A stretch of DNA of 64,000 bases, from assembly GCA_038239345.1 (NCBI GenBank), contig JBBSEX010000021.1, positions 1 to 64,000 on the forward strand, read 5' to 3'. Of this stretch, positions 25,670-34,779 are shown piece by piece. Position 1 is the first letter of the stretch; every line of letters starts with the position of its first letter. The DNA is from JBBSEX01 sp038239345. Its GTDB lineage: Bacteria; Acidobacteriota; Terriglobia; Bryobacterales; Bryobacteraceae. The notes beneath the pieces are model-generated. The model worked only from the letters and a program-made list of their open reading frames with translations. It was not told the DNA's origin and made no database searches. A program made the translations under genes and the position numbers.

Positions 25670-26338
25670 TTATTTTTTCTGAAAAATCGCCATATATTGG
25701 CTATGCGGAATGTGTTCGTGTTGGGAGACTAAGCGGTAACCGTTGGCTTCCACTTCGTGAATCACCGCGTCTTCATCCAGGCGTATATGTTCCAGGGCGC
25801 GATCACCGCTGTCCATCGCCCCGCGCCGTTTATAGTAATCGACGATGACGAAACGCCCGCCGGCTTTTAATGCCGCGCCGATATTCGCTAGCATCTTCTC
25901 GGGATAATCGAAGTGATGATAGACATCGAGGGCGAGCACCACATCCACGGATCCCGCCGGCAGCTTGGGATCGGTTTCGGTGCCCAGAAGCAACGATACA
26001 TTGGCCAGCTTCGCAGTGCGGATTTTAGCCTTCGCCTTATCCAGAAAATCGGTCTGAATATCTTCGCCGATAACCTTACCGTCCGGCCCCACCGCCGCGC
26101 TGAGAAAGGGCAAAAGGTAGCCTGGCCCGGTGCCAAGATCGGCCACCGACATTCCCGGTTGCAAACGTAATGCCTCGACGAGTTCCCTTGGTTTCTGCCG
26201 CTCATCCCGGCCCGGTTCATCTAGCGCTTGGGCAAGTTCCGCGCGCCCTTCCGCGGTCTTATAGCGCTCATTCGCTTTCTCGGCCACTTGCGCGCTACAA
26301 AGTGCGCCGCACACGGCAAGTACAAAAAGAGTTTTCAT
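25670..26338 (-). CDS. Exported class I SAM-dependent methyltransferase
   Basis: 222 residues. A classic signal peptide (MKTLFVLAVCGALCSAQ) precedes a complete Rossmann methyltransferase domain: ELVEALRLQPGMSVADLGTGPGYLLPFL (SAM motif I), VIGEDIQTDFL, SVDVVLALDVYHHFDYPEKM (motif IV region), GGRFVIVDYYKR. Its start overlaps the homoserine dehydrogenase stop (ATGA), so the two are translated together. A SAM enzyme outside the cytoplasm is odd because SAM is not known to be exported; the signal may instead be a membrane anchor. The substrate is unknown. Confidence 0.85.
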   Translation of the reverse strand: MKTLFVLAVCGALCSAQVAEKANERYKTAEGRAELAQALDEPGRDERQKPRELVEALRLQPGMSVADLGTGPGYLLPFLSAAVGPDGKVIGEDIQTDFLDKAKAKIRTAKLANVSLLLGTETDPKLPAGSVDVVLALDVYHHFDYPEKMLANIGAALKAGGRFVIVDYYKRRGAMDSGDRALEHIRLDEDAVIHEVEANGYRLVSQHEHIPHSQYMAIFQKK

Positions 26339-27639
26339 AACGACTTCTCCATGGGCATCGCCAGCGGCGGTTCCAGCAGGAAATCCATCTCATTCATCTG
26401 GGCAACCGCATCGCGAATCGATTGCTCGGACGTCGGCTCCACGGTGATCACGAAAGGAAGATCGCGCCAGTCGTCGGACGGAAGTTGCAGCACCGCGTCG
26501 AGACTGATGCCCTGGCCGGCCAGCGCCCCGGCAAGCTTCGCGATAATTCCCGGGCCGTCCTTGACCCGGAAGCGCAGGTAGTATGCGGACTTCAGCAGCG
26601 TGACGGGAATTGGAAGATACTCGCCCAGCCGCTCATGCGCGAAGGGCGACACGCGTTCCGGACTTCCGTAACGAATTTCGCGAGCGACGCGCATTAGATC
26701 GCTAACCACCGCAACTCCAGTGGGATGCGGACCGGCCCCGCGGCCGTAATAAAACGTATCCTGCCCATATTGTCCGCGCACCCAAATCGCGTTGTAGGCG
26801 CCTTGCACGCCGGCAATGATCGTCGAGTTGGGAATCAACGAGGGCCGCACGGAAAGAATCAGTCCGTCGGGCGTCTGGCGCGCGGCGCAAATTAGTCGAA
26901 TGGTGTGCTGCAACTGATGCGCGTAGAGGAAATCGACGGGGCAGATACGGCGAATTCCTTCTGTATAAATATCGGTTGGCTCGATGCGTTCGCCAAAAGC
27001 CAGCGCCGACAAGATCGCGAGTTTTGAGCGGGCGTCGAAACCATCGATATCGGCGCTTGGATCCACTTCGGCATACCCCAGCCGCTGCGCTTCGGCCAAA
27101 ACCGCAGCGAAATCCGAGCCATGTTTTTCGATCTCAGTAAGAATGTAGTTGCTGGTGCCGTTGAGGATGCCAAACAAGGCCGTGATGCGATCGCCGGAGA
27201 TGCCTTCGCGAAGAACGGCGTGAATAGGAATGCCGCCAGCAACGCTCGCCTCCATTGCCAGATTTACTTTTCCCGCGATGGCCGCGTCCCAGATTTCGCC
27301 GCCACGGGCTGCCATCAATTCTTTGTTCGCGGTGACTACGGATTTCCCTTCGCCGATTGCGGCGTTGACAATCTCCCGGGCAACACCCGTGCCGCCGACT
27401 AACTCGGCGACAATGTCCACTTCGGGATGCTTCACGACATCGCGCCAGTCTGTAGTGCGAATCACATCGCCGATGGCGGAAGGCAGCATCTTCGAATTCA
27501 CGCTAGGGCTGCAGACCACCTTTACTTTCAATTCGAAGCCGAGTTTTAAGGCAATTTGTTGGGCATTTTCCGCCAGGATAGCTAACGTTCCGGAGCCGAC
27601 GTTGCCTAGTCCGACAACCCCGACGTTCACTTCTCGCAT
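26335..27639 (-). CDS. hom: Homoserine dehydrogenase with C-terminal ACT domain
   Basis: 434 residues. It reduces aspartate semialdehyde to homoserine on the way to threonine and methionine. NAD(P)-binding GLGNVGSGTL at the N-terminus, the catalytic region DARSKLAILSAL, substrate motifs NGTSNYILTEIE and GAGPHPTGVAVVSDLM, and an ACT domain from ~residue 350 (RFRVKDGPGIIAKLAGALAGQGISLDAVLQ) for threonine feedback. First of a two-gene unit with the exported methyltransferase. Confidence 0.97.
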   Translation of the reverse strand: MREVNVGVVGLGNVGSGTLAILAENAQQIALKLGFELKVKVVCSPSVNSKMLPSAIGDVIRTTDWRDVVKHPEVDIVAELVGGTGVAREIVNAAIGEGKSVVTANKELMAARGGEIWDAAIAGKVNLAMEASVAGGIPIHAVLREGISGDRITALFGILNGTSNYILTEIEKHGSDFAAVLAEAQRLGYAEVDPSADIDGFDARSKLAILSALAFGERIEPTDIYTEGIRRICPVDFLYAHQLQHTIRLICAARQTPDGLILSVRPSLIPNSTIIAGVQGAYNAIWVRGQYGQDTFYYGRGAGPHPTGVAVVSDLMRVAREIRYGSPERVSPFAHERLGEYLPIPVTLLKSAYYLRFRVKDGPGIIAKLAGALAGQGISLDAVLQLPSDDWRDLPFVITVEPTSEQSIRDAVAQMNEMDFLLEPPLAMPMEKSL

Positions 27640-27664
27640 AACTGGTTATGATAACAGTAAGCTT

Positions 27665-27997
27665 ATGAATCGCCGTTTACTACTGCTGGCTTTGACGATC
27701 ATGACGGTCGGCCTGAACGGGCAGACGTCGCCCGGGTACGATCCAAGGCGGCCCCAGACCGAACAGAAAGAAGAAGATGTTAAGCTTCCGAACGGAAAAT
27801 CGCAGCGCCAGGAGATCGTCAAGCTCGATTACCAGAAAGCCCTGGATGATGCTGTAGATCTCGTCCGGCTGTCCGAAGAATTAAAGGCCATCCTTGAAAA
27901 AGACGGACACTCCGTGTTCTCTCTAACTGCCGTAAAGAAGACCGAAGAGATTGAGAAACTGGCGAAGCGCATTCGCTCGCGCATCAAGGGGAGTTAG
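27665..27997 (+). CDS. Small exported hypothetical protein
   Basis: 110 residues. ATG 27665 is followed by a signal peptide (MNRRLLLLALTIMTVGLNG). The mature part is charged and mostly helical: TEQKEEDVKLPNGKSQRQEI, then KLDYQKALDDAVDLVRLSEELKAILEKDG and KTEEIEKLAKRIRSRIK. Similar short exported proteins are common in Acidobacteriota and have no known function. It precedes pyrR by 35 bp and could share its transcript. Confidence 0.7.
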   Translation: MNRRLLLLALTIMTVGLNGQTSPGYDPRRPQTEQKEEDVKLPNGKSQRQEIVKLDYQKALDDAVDLVRLSEELKAILEKDGHSVFSLTAVKKTEEIEKLAKRIRSRIKGS

Positions 27998-28032
27998 GTT
28001 CCCTTCCTTGTGATACTCTGAGTCGTTTGCCT

Positions 28033-28599
28033 ATGCCAGCGACCCGCGAAAAAGCCCAGTTGATGTCCGCTTCGGAGATTGATCGTACCCTGGTGCGATT
28101 AGCCCATGAAATTCTCGAACGAGGCGGCCCCCTTGAACAGCTTGCTCTAATCGGTATCCGCCGCCGCGGTGTGCCGCTCGCGCAAAGATTGGCGAAAAAA
28201 ATCCAGAGCCTGGAAAATCTGGAAGTGCCCGTGGGGCTACTGGACATCAATTTGTATCGCGATGATCTATCGACCGTGTCTCATACCCCGGTAATCAATT
28301 CTACGGAAATTCCTTTTCCCATCAAGGGCCGGAACATCATCTTGACCGACGATGTTTTGTACACCGGCCGGACCATTCGCGCCGCTCTCGATGCGCTGTT
28401 CGATCACGGCCGTCCCGCTCGCGTACAGTTGTTGGTGCTGATCGATCGCGGCCATCGCGAACTGCCGATAGAGGCGAGCTATGTCGGGCGCATGGTCCAA
28501 ACTACCGATCGCGAAATCATCGAAGTGAAATTCCAGGAAATCGACGGCATGGAAAAAGTATTGATGGTGGAAAGAGAACCTGACGGCGACGGAACCTAA
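28033..28599 (+). CDS. pyrR: Bifunctional PyrR: pyrimidine operon attenuator / uracil phosphoribosyltransferase
   Basis: 188 residues or slightly fewer (ATG 28033; TTG 28027 adds two). Contains LMSASEIDRTLVRLAHEILERGG, LIGIRRRGVPLAQRLAKKI, GLLDINLYRDDLS and the PRPP loop ILTDDVLYTGRTIRAALDAL. In Gram-positive bacteria PyrR binds leader RNA to attenuate pyr transcription; no attenuator structure is visible in the short gap upstream. It heads a pyrR-pyrB-pyrC run with 1-bp and overlapping junctions. Confidence 0.95.
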   Translation: MPATREKAQLMSASEIDRTLVRLAHEILERGGPLEQLALIGIRRRGVPLAQRLAKKIQSLENLEVPVGLLDINLYRDDLSTVSHTPVINSTEIPFPIKGRNIILTDDVLYTGRTIRAALDALFDHGRPARVQLLVLIDRGHRELPIEASYVGRMVQTTDREIIEVKFQEIDGMEKVLMVEREPDGDGT

Positions 28600-28600
28600 G

Positions 28601-29515
28601 ATGCCCGTTGGTTTGCTTGGAATCGAAGGTCTGGAACGCCCGGAGATGGAGGCGATCCTCCACCGGGCGAAGGATTTCCAGCCGCTGCAAAATCAATCGT
28701 TCCTGCGCCTGGATTTATTAAAGGGCAAGATGGTGGTGAACCTGTTCTTTGAGGCATCCACCCGTACGCGCACAAGTTTTGAAATCGCCGCCAAGCGTTT
28801 GGGCGCGGATGCGATATCCATCACGGCATCGGCCTCGAGTGTCTCTAAAGGCGAGAGCCTGGTGGATACCTTGAACACACTCGCGGCGATGCGGCCCGAT
28901 GCGATCATCATGCGTCATTCCGCTAGCGGCGCACCGCACTTTCTGGCCCGCTATCTTCCTACGCCGATCATCAATGCCGGCGACGGCACGCATGAGCATC
29001 CGACGCAAGCGCTGCTGGATGCGCGGACGATACTCGATCAGCGGGAGTCGCTTGAGGGCTTACGGGTGGCGATTATCGGCGACATCGCGCATAGCCGGGT
29101 GGCGCGATCGAATGTGTATCTGCTCTCGAAGTTCGGCGCAAAAGTAGTGCTCTGCGGACCCGCTTCCCTACTGCCGCGCGAACTGGAGCGGATTGCGCCC
29201 AACGTTACGCTGAGCAACGATATGCGCGAGGCGATTACGGGCGCTGATGTCATCATGATGTTACGGGTCCAACTGGAGCGTCAACATGAAGCGGCATTTC
29301 CCGCCGGCGAATATTTCCAGTTCTACGGATTGCGTCCCGATCATCTGCTGCTGGCCAAGCCGAACGCCATCGTGATGCATCCGGGGCCGATCAATCGCGG
29401 ACGGGAGATCTCTTCCGAGGTGGCGGATTCGCAAAAGTCGGTGATTCTGAATCAAGTGGAAAACGGAATCGCCGTGCGCATGGCGGTGCTCGAACGGATC
29501 CTCTGCGCGCAATGA
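28601..29515 (+). CDS. pyrB: Aspartate carbamoyltransferase catalytic subunit
   Basis: 304 residues. Makes carbamoyl-aspartate from carbamoyl phosphate and aspartate, the committed step in pyrimidine synthesis. Carries the carbamoyl-phosphate site FFEASTRTRTSFE, the SKGESLVDT loop, HEHPTQALLDARTI, and the MHPGPINRG region near the C-terminus. No regulatory subunit (pyrI) follows. Starts one base after pyrR and overlaps pyrC by four bases. Confidence 0.97.
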   Translation: MPVGLLGIEGLERPEMEAILHRAKDFQPLQNQSFLRLDLLKGKMVVNLFFEASTRTRTSFEIAAKRLGADAISITASASSVSKGESLVDTLNTLAAMRPDAIIMRHSASGAPHFLARYLPTPIINAGDGTHEHPTQALLDARTILDQRESLEGLRVAIIGDIAHSRVARSNVYLLSKFGAKVVLCGPASLLPRELERIAPNVTLSNDMREAITGADVIMMLRVQLERQHEAAFPAGEYFQFYGLRPDHLLLAKPNAIVMHPGPINRGREISSEVADSQKSVILNQVENGIAVRMAVLERILCAQ

Positions 29516-30789
29516 GCATTTTAATTAAGAACGGCCGGGTAATCGATCCTTGGGCAAAGCTCGACGGCATCGCCGACGTCCTGATCCACGATGAGGTCAT
29601 CGCCGGCGTCGGCCTGAACATCGACGAAGCGGGCGCGCAGATCTTCGATGCCAGCGGCCTGATCGTTGCGCCGGGCTTCATCGATATGCACGTCCATCTG
29701 CGGGAACCGGGATTTGAACATGCCGAGACGATCGAGAGTGGATCGCGTGCCGCCGCCGCCGGCGGATTCACGAGCATCTGTTGCATGCCTAACACGGCTC
29801 CGGTGAACGACAATGCCACGGTTACCAGCTACATCATTGAGCGCGCCAGGCGTTATGCGGTGGTGAATGTTTTTCCCATCGGGGCGATTACCAAGGGCAG
29901 TATGGGTGAACAACTGGCGGCCATCGGATCGATGAAGCAGGCTGGAATAGTCGCTATTTCCGACGACGGCAAGCCGGTGATGAACGCTCGAATGATGCGC
30001 CGGGCGATGGAGTTTGCCCGTTCGCACCGGCTTCCCGTGATCGACCATTGTGAAGATCTCCATCTGAGCGCCGGTGGCGACATGCATGAAGGATTGCATT
30101 CGGTCCGCTATGGACTGCGGGGAATTCCGGCCTGTTCGGAAGACGTGATGGTGGCGCGCGATATCCTGCTCGCCGAAGTCACCGGGGCGAAGTTTCACGT
30201 GGCCCACATCTCCTCTAAACACTCGGTGGAAATGGTGGCCTTCGCCAAAGCGCGCGGACTTGCGGTTACTTGCGAGACCACGCCGCACCATTTCGCGCTG
30301 TCCGACGACGACATGGCGCCATACGACAGCAATTACAAAATGAAACCGCCTCTGCGCTCGGTTCCGCATGTGTCGGCCGTTACCGCGGGGATCGTGTCAG
30401 GGGCAATCGACGCGCTGGCTACCGACCATGCGCCGCACCCCGGGAGCGAGAAGATGCAGGAGTTTGAACAGTGCCCGTTCGGCATACTGGGGCTGGAGAC
30501 GGCGATTGGGATCGCGCTCGATAAGTTGATTCATCCGGGCAAGATTTCGCTGCGCCGCATGGTGGAGCTATTCACAACGGGTCCGGCGGAGATACTCGGT
30601 CTGAATCGCGGCAGCCTGGCGATTGGCGCCCCGGCCGACGTCACAATCTTCGACACGGATCGCCAATGGACGTATGACGTGAATAAGTCGCAATCTAAGA
30701 GTCGTAATTCTCCGTTTCATAATCAAATGTTTCGTGGTGGGCCGGTGGCAACAATTGTGGGCGGTGTCTTCGCCTGGAAGCTGGAATGA
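29512..30789 (+). CDS. pyrC: Dihydroorotase
   Basis: 425 residues of the class I dihydroorotase type. Metal ligands HVH in DMHVHLREPGFEHAE, VIDHCEDL, HVAHISSKHSVE and ATDHAPHPGSEKM, plus FTTGPAEILGL near the end. It cyclises carbamoyl-aspartate to dihydroorotate. ATGA overlaps on both sides (pyrB before, UPF0182 after). Confidence 0.97.
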   Translation: MSILIKNGRVIDPWAKLDGIADVLIHDEVIAGVGLNIDEAGAQIFDASGLIVAPGFIDMHVHLREPGFEHAETIESGSRAAAAGGFTSICCMPNTAPVNDNATVTSYIIERARRYAVVNVFPIGAITKGSMGEQLAAIGSMKQAGIVAISDDGKPVMNARMMRRAMEFARSHRLPVIDHCEDLHLSAGGDMHEGLHSVRYGLRGIPACSEDVMVARDILLAEVTGAKFHVAHISSKHSVEMVAFAKARGLAVTCETTPHHFALSDDDMAPYDSNYKMKPPLRSVPHVSAVTAGIVSGAIDALATDHAPHPGSEKMQEFEQCPFGILGLETAIGIALDKLIHPGKISLRRMVELFTTGPAEILGLNRGSLAIGAPADVTIFDTDRQWTYDVNKSQSKSRNSPFHNQMFRGGPVATIVGGVFAWKLE

Positions 30790-33491
30790 AAAATCAACGT
30801 TGGCTTGTTCTTCTGATCGCAGGTTTTGTGGCGTTAGTGACGGCCCATGCGGTGGCCACTTATGCGCTCGACTTTGAGTGGTGGAAAGAGATGGGCCAGC
30901 TTGATACCTGGTTTAATCAAATCCTCTATGGGGTCGCGCCAGTCGCGATCGCCACAATCCTGATCTTCGTCATTCTCTGGGTGGTTCACGCCCGGGGGAT
31001 GAAGGCCGCGGGCGTTGGACTTTCCCGCTACCCTTCGTACGCCAAACTTACTACTTTCCTGGCGCTTGGGCTGGCTTACCTGATTGCCGGCGCGACCATT
31101 GAAACCTGGACTGTCGTGCGCTTCTTCGGCGGCCGATCGCTTGCCGCCGATCCCGCCGCCTGGCACGATCCTTTGTTCGGACTGCCGCTCGCATTCTATT
31201 TTTTTGAGCTGCCGTTTTACCACGTAATCCTCCGGGTGCTGCTAACTGTGTCGGTGATCAGCGCATTGGTGTACGCCATTACGGCCAAGGCCTGGGACCT
31301 GCGTCACGACTTCGCCGAAGGCAGAGTGGATCTGCAGGCGCAAGCGGAAGCGCTGAAGCAGATGCTCGATTCGGTCATCGTTCGTGGGCTGCTGGTGCTC
31401 GCGTTGGTTGGATTGGCCGCCAGCTTTTATCTGGATCGCTATGATTTGCTGCTAACCGATCACGGCTTCATGCTGGGAGCCGATTATGTGAATGAGAACC
31501 TCAGCCTTCCCCTGCAATGGGTGGCCATCGCCGGAGCTTTGGTGGCGGGAGTTTTTATCTGGCTACGCCGCCCCGGTATAGCCGCCGGATTACTGGTGAT
31601 CCTGTTCGCCAAGGCGATCGTGCCCTGGTTGGTGACCGCGGTCTACGTGCGCCCTAACGAGATTTCCATTGAGCGGCCTTACATTGAGCGGCACATTGCG
31701 GCGACGCGCTCAGCATACGGGTTGAACACACGGGCGCGGGAAATTCAGTTCCCGGCGAACTTGGAAGGGAAGATCGATTTCCAGAAAAATCGCGAGACGC
31801 TCGATAACGTGCGGTTATGGGATTGGAATGCCTTTCGTTCGACCCTGACACAAATTCAACCGCTGCGGCCCTATGTGTTTTCCGACACCGATCCCGATCG
31901 CTACACAATCGACGGCCATTTAAGGCAGGTTTTGATAGCGCCAAGGGAGATTGAATTAAATCAGTTGGGCGATGCCCGCAACAGTTGGATCAATCCCCGG
32001 TTTATATACACACATGGTTATGGGGTCACTGTGGCGGAAGCCAATCGCATCACACCCACCGGGCTGCCGCTTCTTCTTGTCAAGGACGCGCCCTTGGAAA
32101 TAGCGACGCCCAGCCTTAAGGTGGAACGGCCTGAACTGTACTTCGGGGAGGAGGTTCATGAGCCGGTCTTCGTGCGAACCGCCCAACCCGAATTCAACTA
32201 TCCGTCGGGCAGTGACAACGTGCAGACCAGGTATGCCGGCCAGGGTGGCTTCGCGATGTCATCCGTTTTGACGCGCTTCGCCGCCGCCTTCGCTTATGGC
32301 GACTGGAATATATTGCTGACCAGTTTATTGACGCCGGAAAGCCGGATGATGATTCATCGCCAGGTGCGCGAACGTCTGCATACATTGGCCGGGTTCATCA
32401 ATTGGGAGAAGGACCCTTACATCGTCATTACCGAGCAGGGAAGGTTGGTATGGATCGTCGACGGCTACCTGACATCGGACCGTCACCCCTATTCCCGAGG
32501 CATGACGATGGAAGATTTCGGCGAAGTGAACTACATCCGAAATTCCGTCAAAGCCACCATCGATGCTTATGACGGTACTACGAATATTTACGTATTCGAT
32601 TCGACCGACCCTTTGCTGCGCGCCTATCGCAATCTGTTCCCCAAGCTGTTCCGTCCAGAATCGGAAATGCCCAAGGATTTGCGGGCGCACGCCCGATACC
32701 CCGAAACGTTATTCACCGTCCAGGCCGAAATATACCGGACGTTCCATATGCGGGACCCACAATCCTTCTATAACAAAGCGGATCTGTGGGATGTCGCGAA
32801 CTTTACAGGGGGCGCGAACGGCACGCCGATTCCCACTCCTCCCACGTATGTGGTGGCTACCTTGCCGGGTGAAACGAAACCGGAGTTTCTTCTGCTGCTG
32901 GCTTATACGCCGCGGAAGAAAGATAACCTGATCGGTTTCATTGCCGCCCGCTGCGATGGGGAACGGCTAGGTGAACTCATTGTGCTGCTGCTGCCGAAGC
33001 AGGAATTATTGCTTGGGCCGATGCAGATCGACGCTCGTATCAATCAGGATCAGAATATTTCCAAAGATCTGACCTTGTGGGGGCAGCAAGGGTCCACCGT
33101 TTTGCGCGGACAGATATTAGTTTTGCCCATCGACAACACTTTCTTGTACGTTGAGCCGATATATATAGAAGCGGCACAAGCGAAGATGCCACAGCTGAAG
33201 AAAGTTGCTCTGGCAATGGGAAACACGCTCGTCTATGCAGATACTTACGAACAGGGAATCGCGCAACTTACCGCCGCGCAGGGTGGGTCGGCGGATCTTC
33301 CGGTGATCACAAAGACGGCGCTGCCGGGGATTACCGTGACCAATGCTTCCCCCCAGGAAAACGAAAAACTGACGAAGAAATTCGATGAGATCCGGGTGCA
33401 CTTTAAACGCTATCGCGAACTGACGGCACAGGGCAAACTAGCTGAGGCTGGTAAGGAGTTGGAGGCCGTTGAGGCGGCAATTCAACACTAA
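30786..33491 (+). CDS. UPF0182 family integral membrane protein
   Basis: 901 residues, the usual size for this family (COG1615). Seven hydrophobic segments lie in the first ~300 residues (VLLIAGFVALVTAHAV, APVAIATILIFVILWVV, LTTFLALGLAYLIAGATI and further), followed by a ~600-residue extracytoplasmic part with IERPYIERHIAATRSAYGL, QIQPLRPYVFSDTDPDRY and VWIVDGYLTSDRHPYSRG, all typical of UPF0182. Function unknown. Its start overlaps the dihydroorotase stop, so it belongs to the pyr operon. Confidence 0.93.
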   Translation: MKNQRWLVLLIAGFVALVTAHAVATYALDFEWWKEMGQLDTWFNQILYGVAPVAIATILIFVILWVVHARGMKAAGVGLSRYPSYAKLTTFLALGLAYLIAGATIETWTVVRFFGGRSLAADPAAWHDPLFGLPLAFYFFELPFYHVILRVLLTVSVISALVYAITAKAWDLRHDFAEGRVDLQAQAEALKQMLDSVIVRGLLVLALVGLAASFYLDRYDLLLTDHGFMLGADYVNENLSLPLQWVAIAGALVAGVFIWLRRPGIAAGLLVILFAKAIVPWLVTAVYVRPNEISIERPYIERHIAATRSAYGLNTRAREIQFPANLEGKIDFQKNRETLDNVRLWDWNAFRSTLTQIQPLRPYVFSDTDPDRYTIDGHLRQVLIAPREIELNQLGDARNSWINPRFIYTHGYGVTVAEANRITPTGLPLLLVKDAPLEIATPSLKVERPELYFGEEVHEPVFVRTAQPEFNYPSGSDNVQTRYAGQGGFAMSSVLTRFAAAFAYGDWNILLTSLLTPESRMMIHRQVRERLHTLAGFINWEKDPYIVITEQGRLVWIVDGYLTSDRHPYSRGMTMEDFGEVNYIRNSVKATIDAYDGTTNIYVFDSTDPLLRAYRNLFPKLFRPESEMPKDLRAHARYPETLFTVQAEIYRTFHMRDPQSFYNKADLWDVANFTGGANGTPIPTPPTYVVATLPGETKPEFLLLLAYTPRKKDNLIGFIAARCDGERLGELIVLLLPKQELLLGPMQIDARINQDQNISKDLTLWGQQGSTVLRGQILVLPIDNTFLYVEPIYIEAAQAKMPQLKKVALAMGNTLVYADTYEQGIAQLTAAQGGSADLPVITKTALPGITVTNASPQENEKLTKKFDEIRVHFKRYRELTAQGKLAEAGKELEAVEAAIQH

Positions 33492-33495
33492 GACT

Positions 33496-33855
33496 ATGGC
33501 CCTGATACTGGTGGTGGACGATGAGCCGGATATTCGTTTAGTTTTGTGCCGAATGCTGGAATCGGCTGGTTACGAAACGCTGGAAGCCGGCAACGGCAAG
33601 GAAGCGGCGAACCATATGCAATCCCATGAAATCGACCTGGTGATGACGGATCTTGTGATGCCCGAACAGGAAGGTATTGAAACGATCAAGCTGTTCCGGA
33701 AGGAACATCCGCAGGTGAAGATCATTGCCATGTCGGGAGCGTTCGGCGGGGAATTTTTGACGGTGGCGGGGATGCTTGGCGCGAATTCGACTCTACAAAA
33801 GCCCTTACGTTTGGACAAAGTAATCGCGACAGTGAAGACGGTGCTGGCAGGTTAA
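33496..33855 (+). CDS. Single-domain CheY-like response regulator
   Basis: 119 residues starting MALILVVDDEPDI. It is only a receiver domain: the acidic pair DDE near the start, phospho-acceptor Asp52 in MTDLVMPEQEG, Ser in IAMSGA, and Lys in LQKPLR. There is no output domain and no adjacent histidine kinase. It begins 5 bp after the UPF0182 stop and closes the pyr operon. Confidence 0.93.
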   Translation: MALILVVDDEPDIRLVLCRMLESAGYETLEAGNGKEAANHMQSHEIDLVMTDLVMPEQEGIETIKLFRKEHPQVKIIAMSGAFGGEFLTVAGMLGANSTLQKPLRLDKVIATVKTVLAG

Positions 33856-33862
33856 ACGAAAT

Positions 33863-34702
33863 CTACATCGGCCAACGGGAAGCGGTACCGCGGCGGCCGG
33901 ATAGCGAATCGCCGGATTTCTTGCTCGGCAGCGGTCCGCTTGTGTCGTTCGACACGCGGCGCTTGGATACAGCGGAAAAATCCAGTTCCGTAGAATCGAA
34001 TTCCAGCGGACGGTCCAGAACCATCTCGATGGTCGTACCCTTGGAAAGCACAGCTTCCGGGCCGCGAGTTAGCAGAACTCCGAGTAGCCCAGCGGTTGCT
34101 CCCGCCGCCGCGCCCAATCCCGCGCCCATCCCACCATGACCGGCGATGCTACCGGCCAGCGCTCCGACCGAGGCTCCGGCTGCAGCTGTTTCGCCCACCG
34201 TTCGAGCGTCTCCGCCCTTATTTCCCTCACTGCGGATTTTGCCTTCGGTTTTATCCAACTGTTCCGATGCCCGGCCGTCGAGACCGGTCACTGTCCCGCG
34301 GAAATCCCGGGTGACGCCATTTGGCAGTGTCAGAGTGTCGAAGCGCAGGAAAAACTCCCCGCGACCCTTCACTCTACCGGGGCGCTTGATCTGCGTAATC
34401 GTTCCCATAACGTAGCTGCCGGGCGGGATCACAATGCGACCCTTTGTCAGGATTGGAAATACCGTTTCCAGATAAACCCGCTCGCCATCGGAGGCGCTCT
34501 TCGTGCTGACGCTATTAATCATGCTGAGCGGAATATGAGTTCCGGGAGCAATCACGAAGGGCTTCAGCGATAGTGGCACGTCCTCAGCCACTGGATCACC
34601 CAAAACCTGATTCGCCGGAGCTGGCACCGGGGAAACCGGCGTTTCCTGAGCCCCGCACAGAGCGGCCAAACTGAAAGAAAGGGTTAGGGCTTGAAGATAC
34701 AC
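33863..34702 (-). CDS. Exported protein with glycine-zipper segment
   Basis: 279 residues. Signal peptide MYLQALTLSFSLAALCGA. The middle part is beta-rich with GTHIPLSMINSVSTKSA, VYLETVFPILTKGRIVIPPGSYVMGTITQI, resembling the C-terminal beta domain of conjugation/TonB-like VirB10 proteins, although no secretion genes are near. A Gly/Ala run (GASVGALAGSIAGHGGMGAGLGAAAGATAGLLG) forms a glycine zipper that may insert in a membrane. The tail is Ser/Arg-rich. Convergent with the receiver gene, 7 bp apart. Confidence 0.75.
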   Translation of the reverse strand: MYLQALTLSFSLAALCGAQETPVSPVPAPANQVLGDPVAEDVPLSLKPFVIAPGTHIPLSMINSVSTKSASDGERVYLETVFPILTKGRIVIPPGSYVMGTITQIKRPGRVKGRGEFFLRFDTLTLPNGVTRDFRGTVTGLDGRASEQLDKTEGKIRSEGNKGGDARTVGETAAAGASVGALAGSIAGHGGMGAGLGAAAGATAGLLGVLLTRGPEAVLSKGTTIEMVLDRPLEFDSTELDFSAVSKRRVSNDTSGPLPSKKSGDSLSGRRGTASRWPM

Positions 34703-34779
34703 CGCGCTGGCTCCTTACGTAATTCTAGCTTACTTACAGTAGAACGTAGCCCGGGAATTTCGCGTTGCATTTTTCATTT

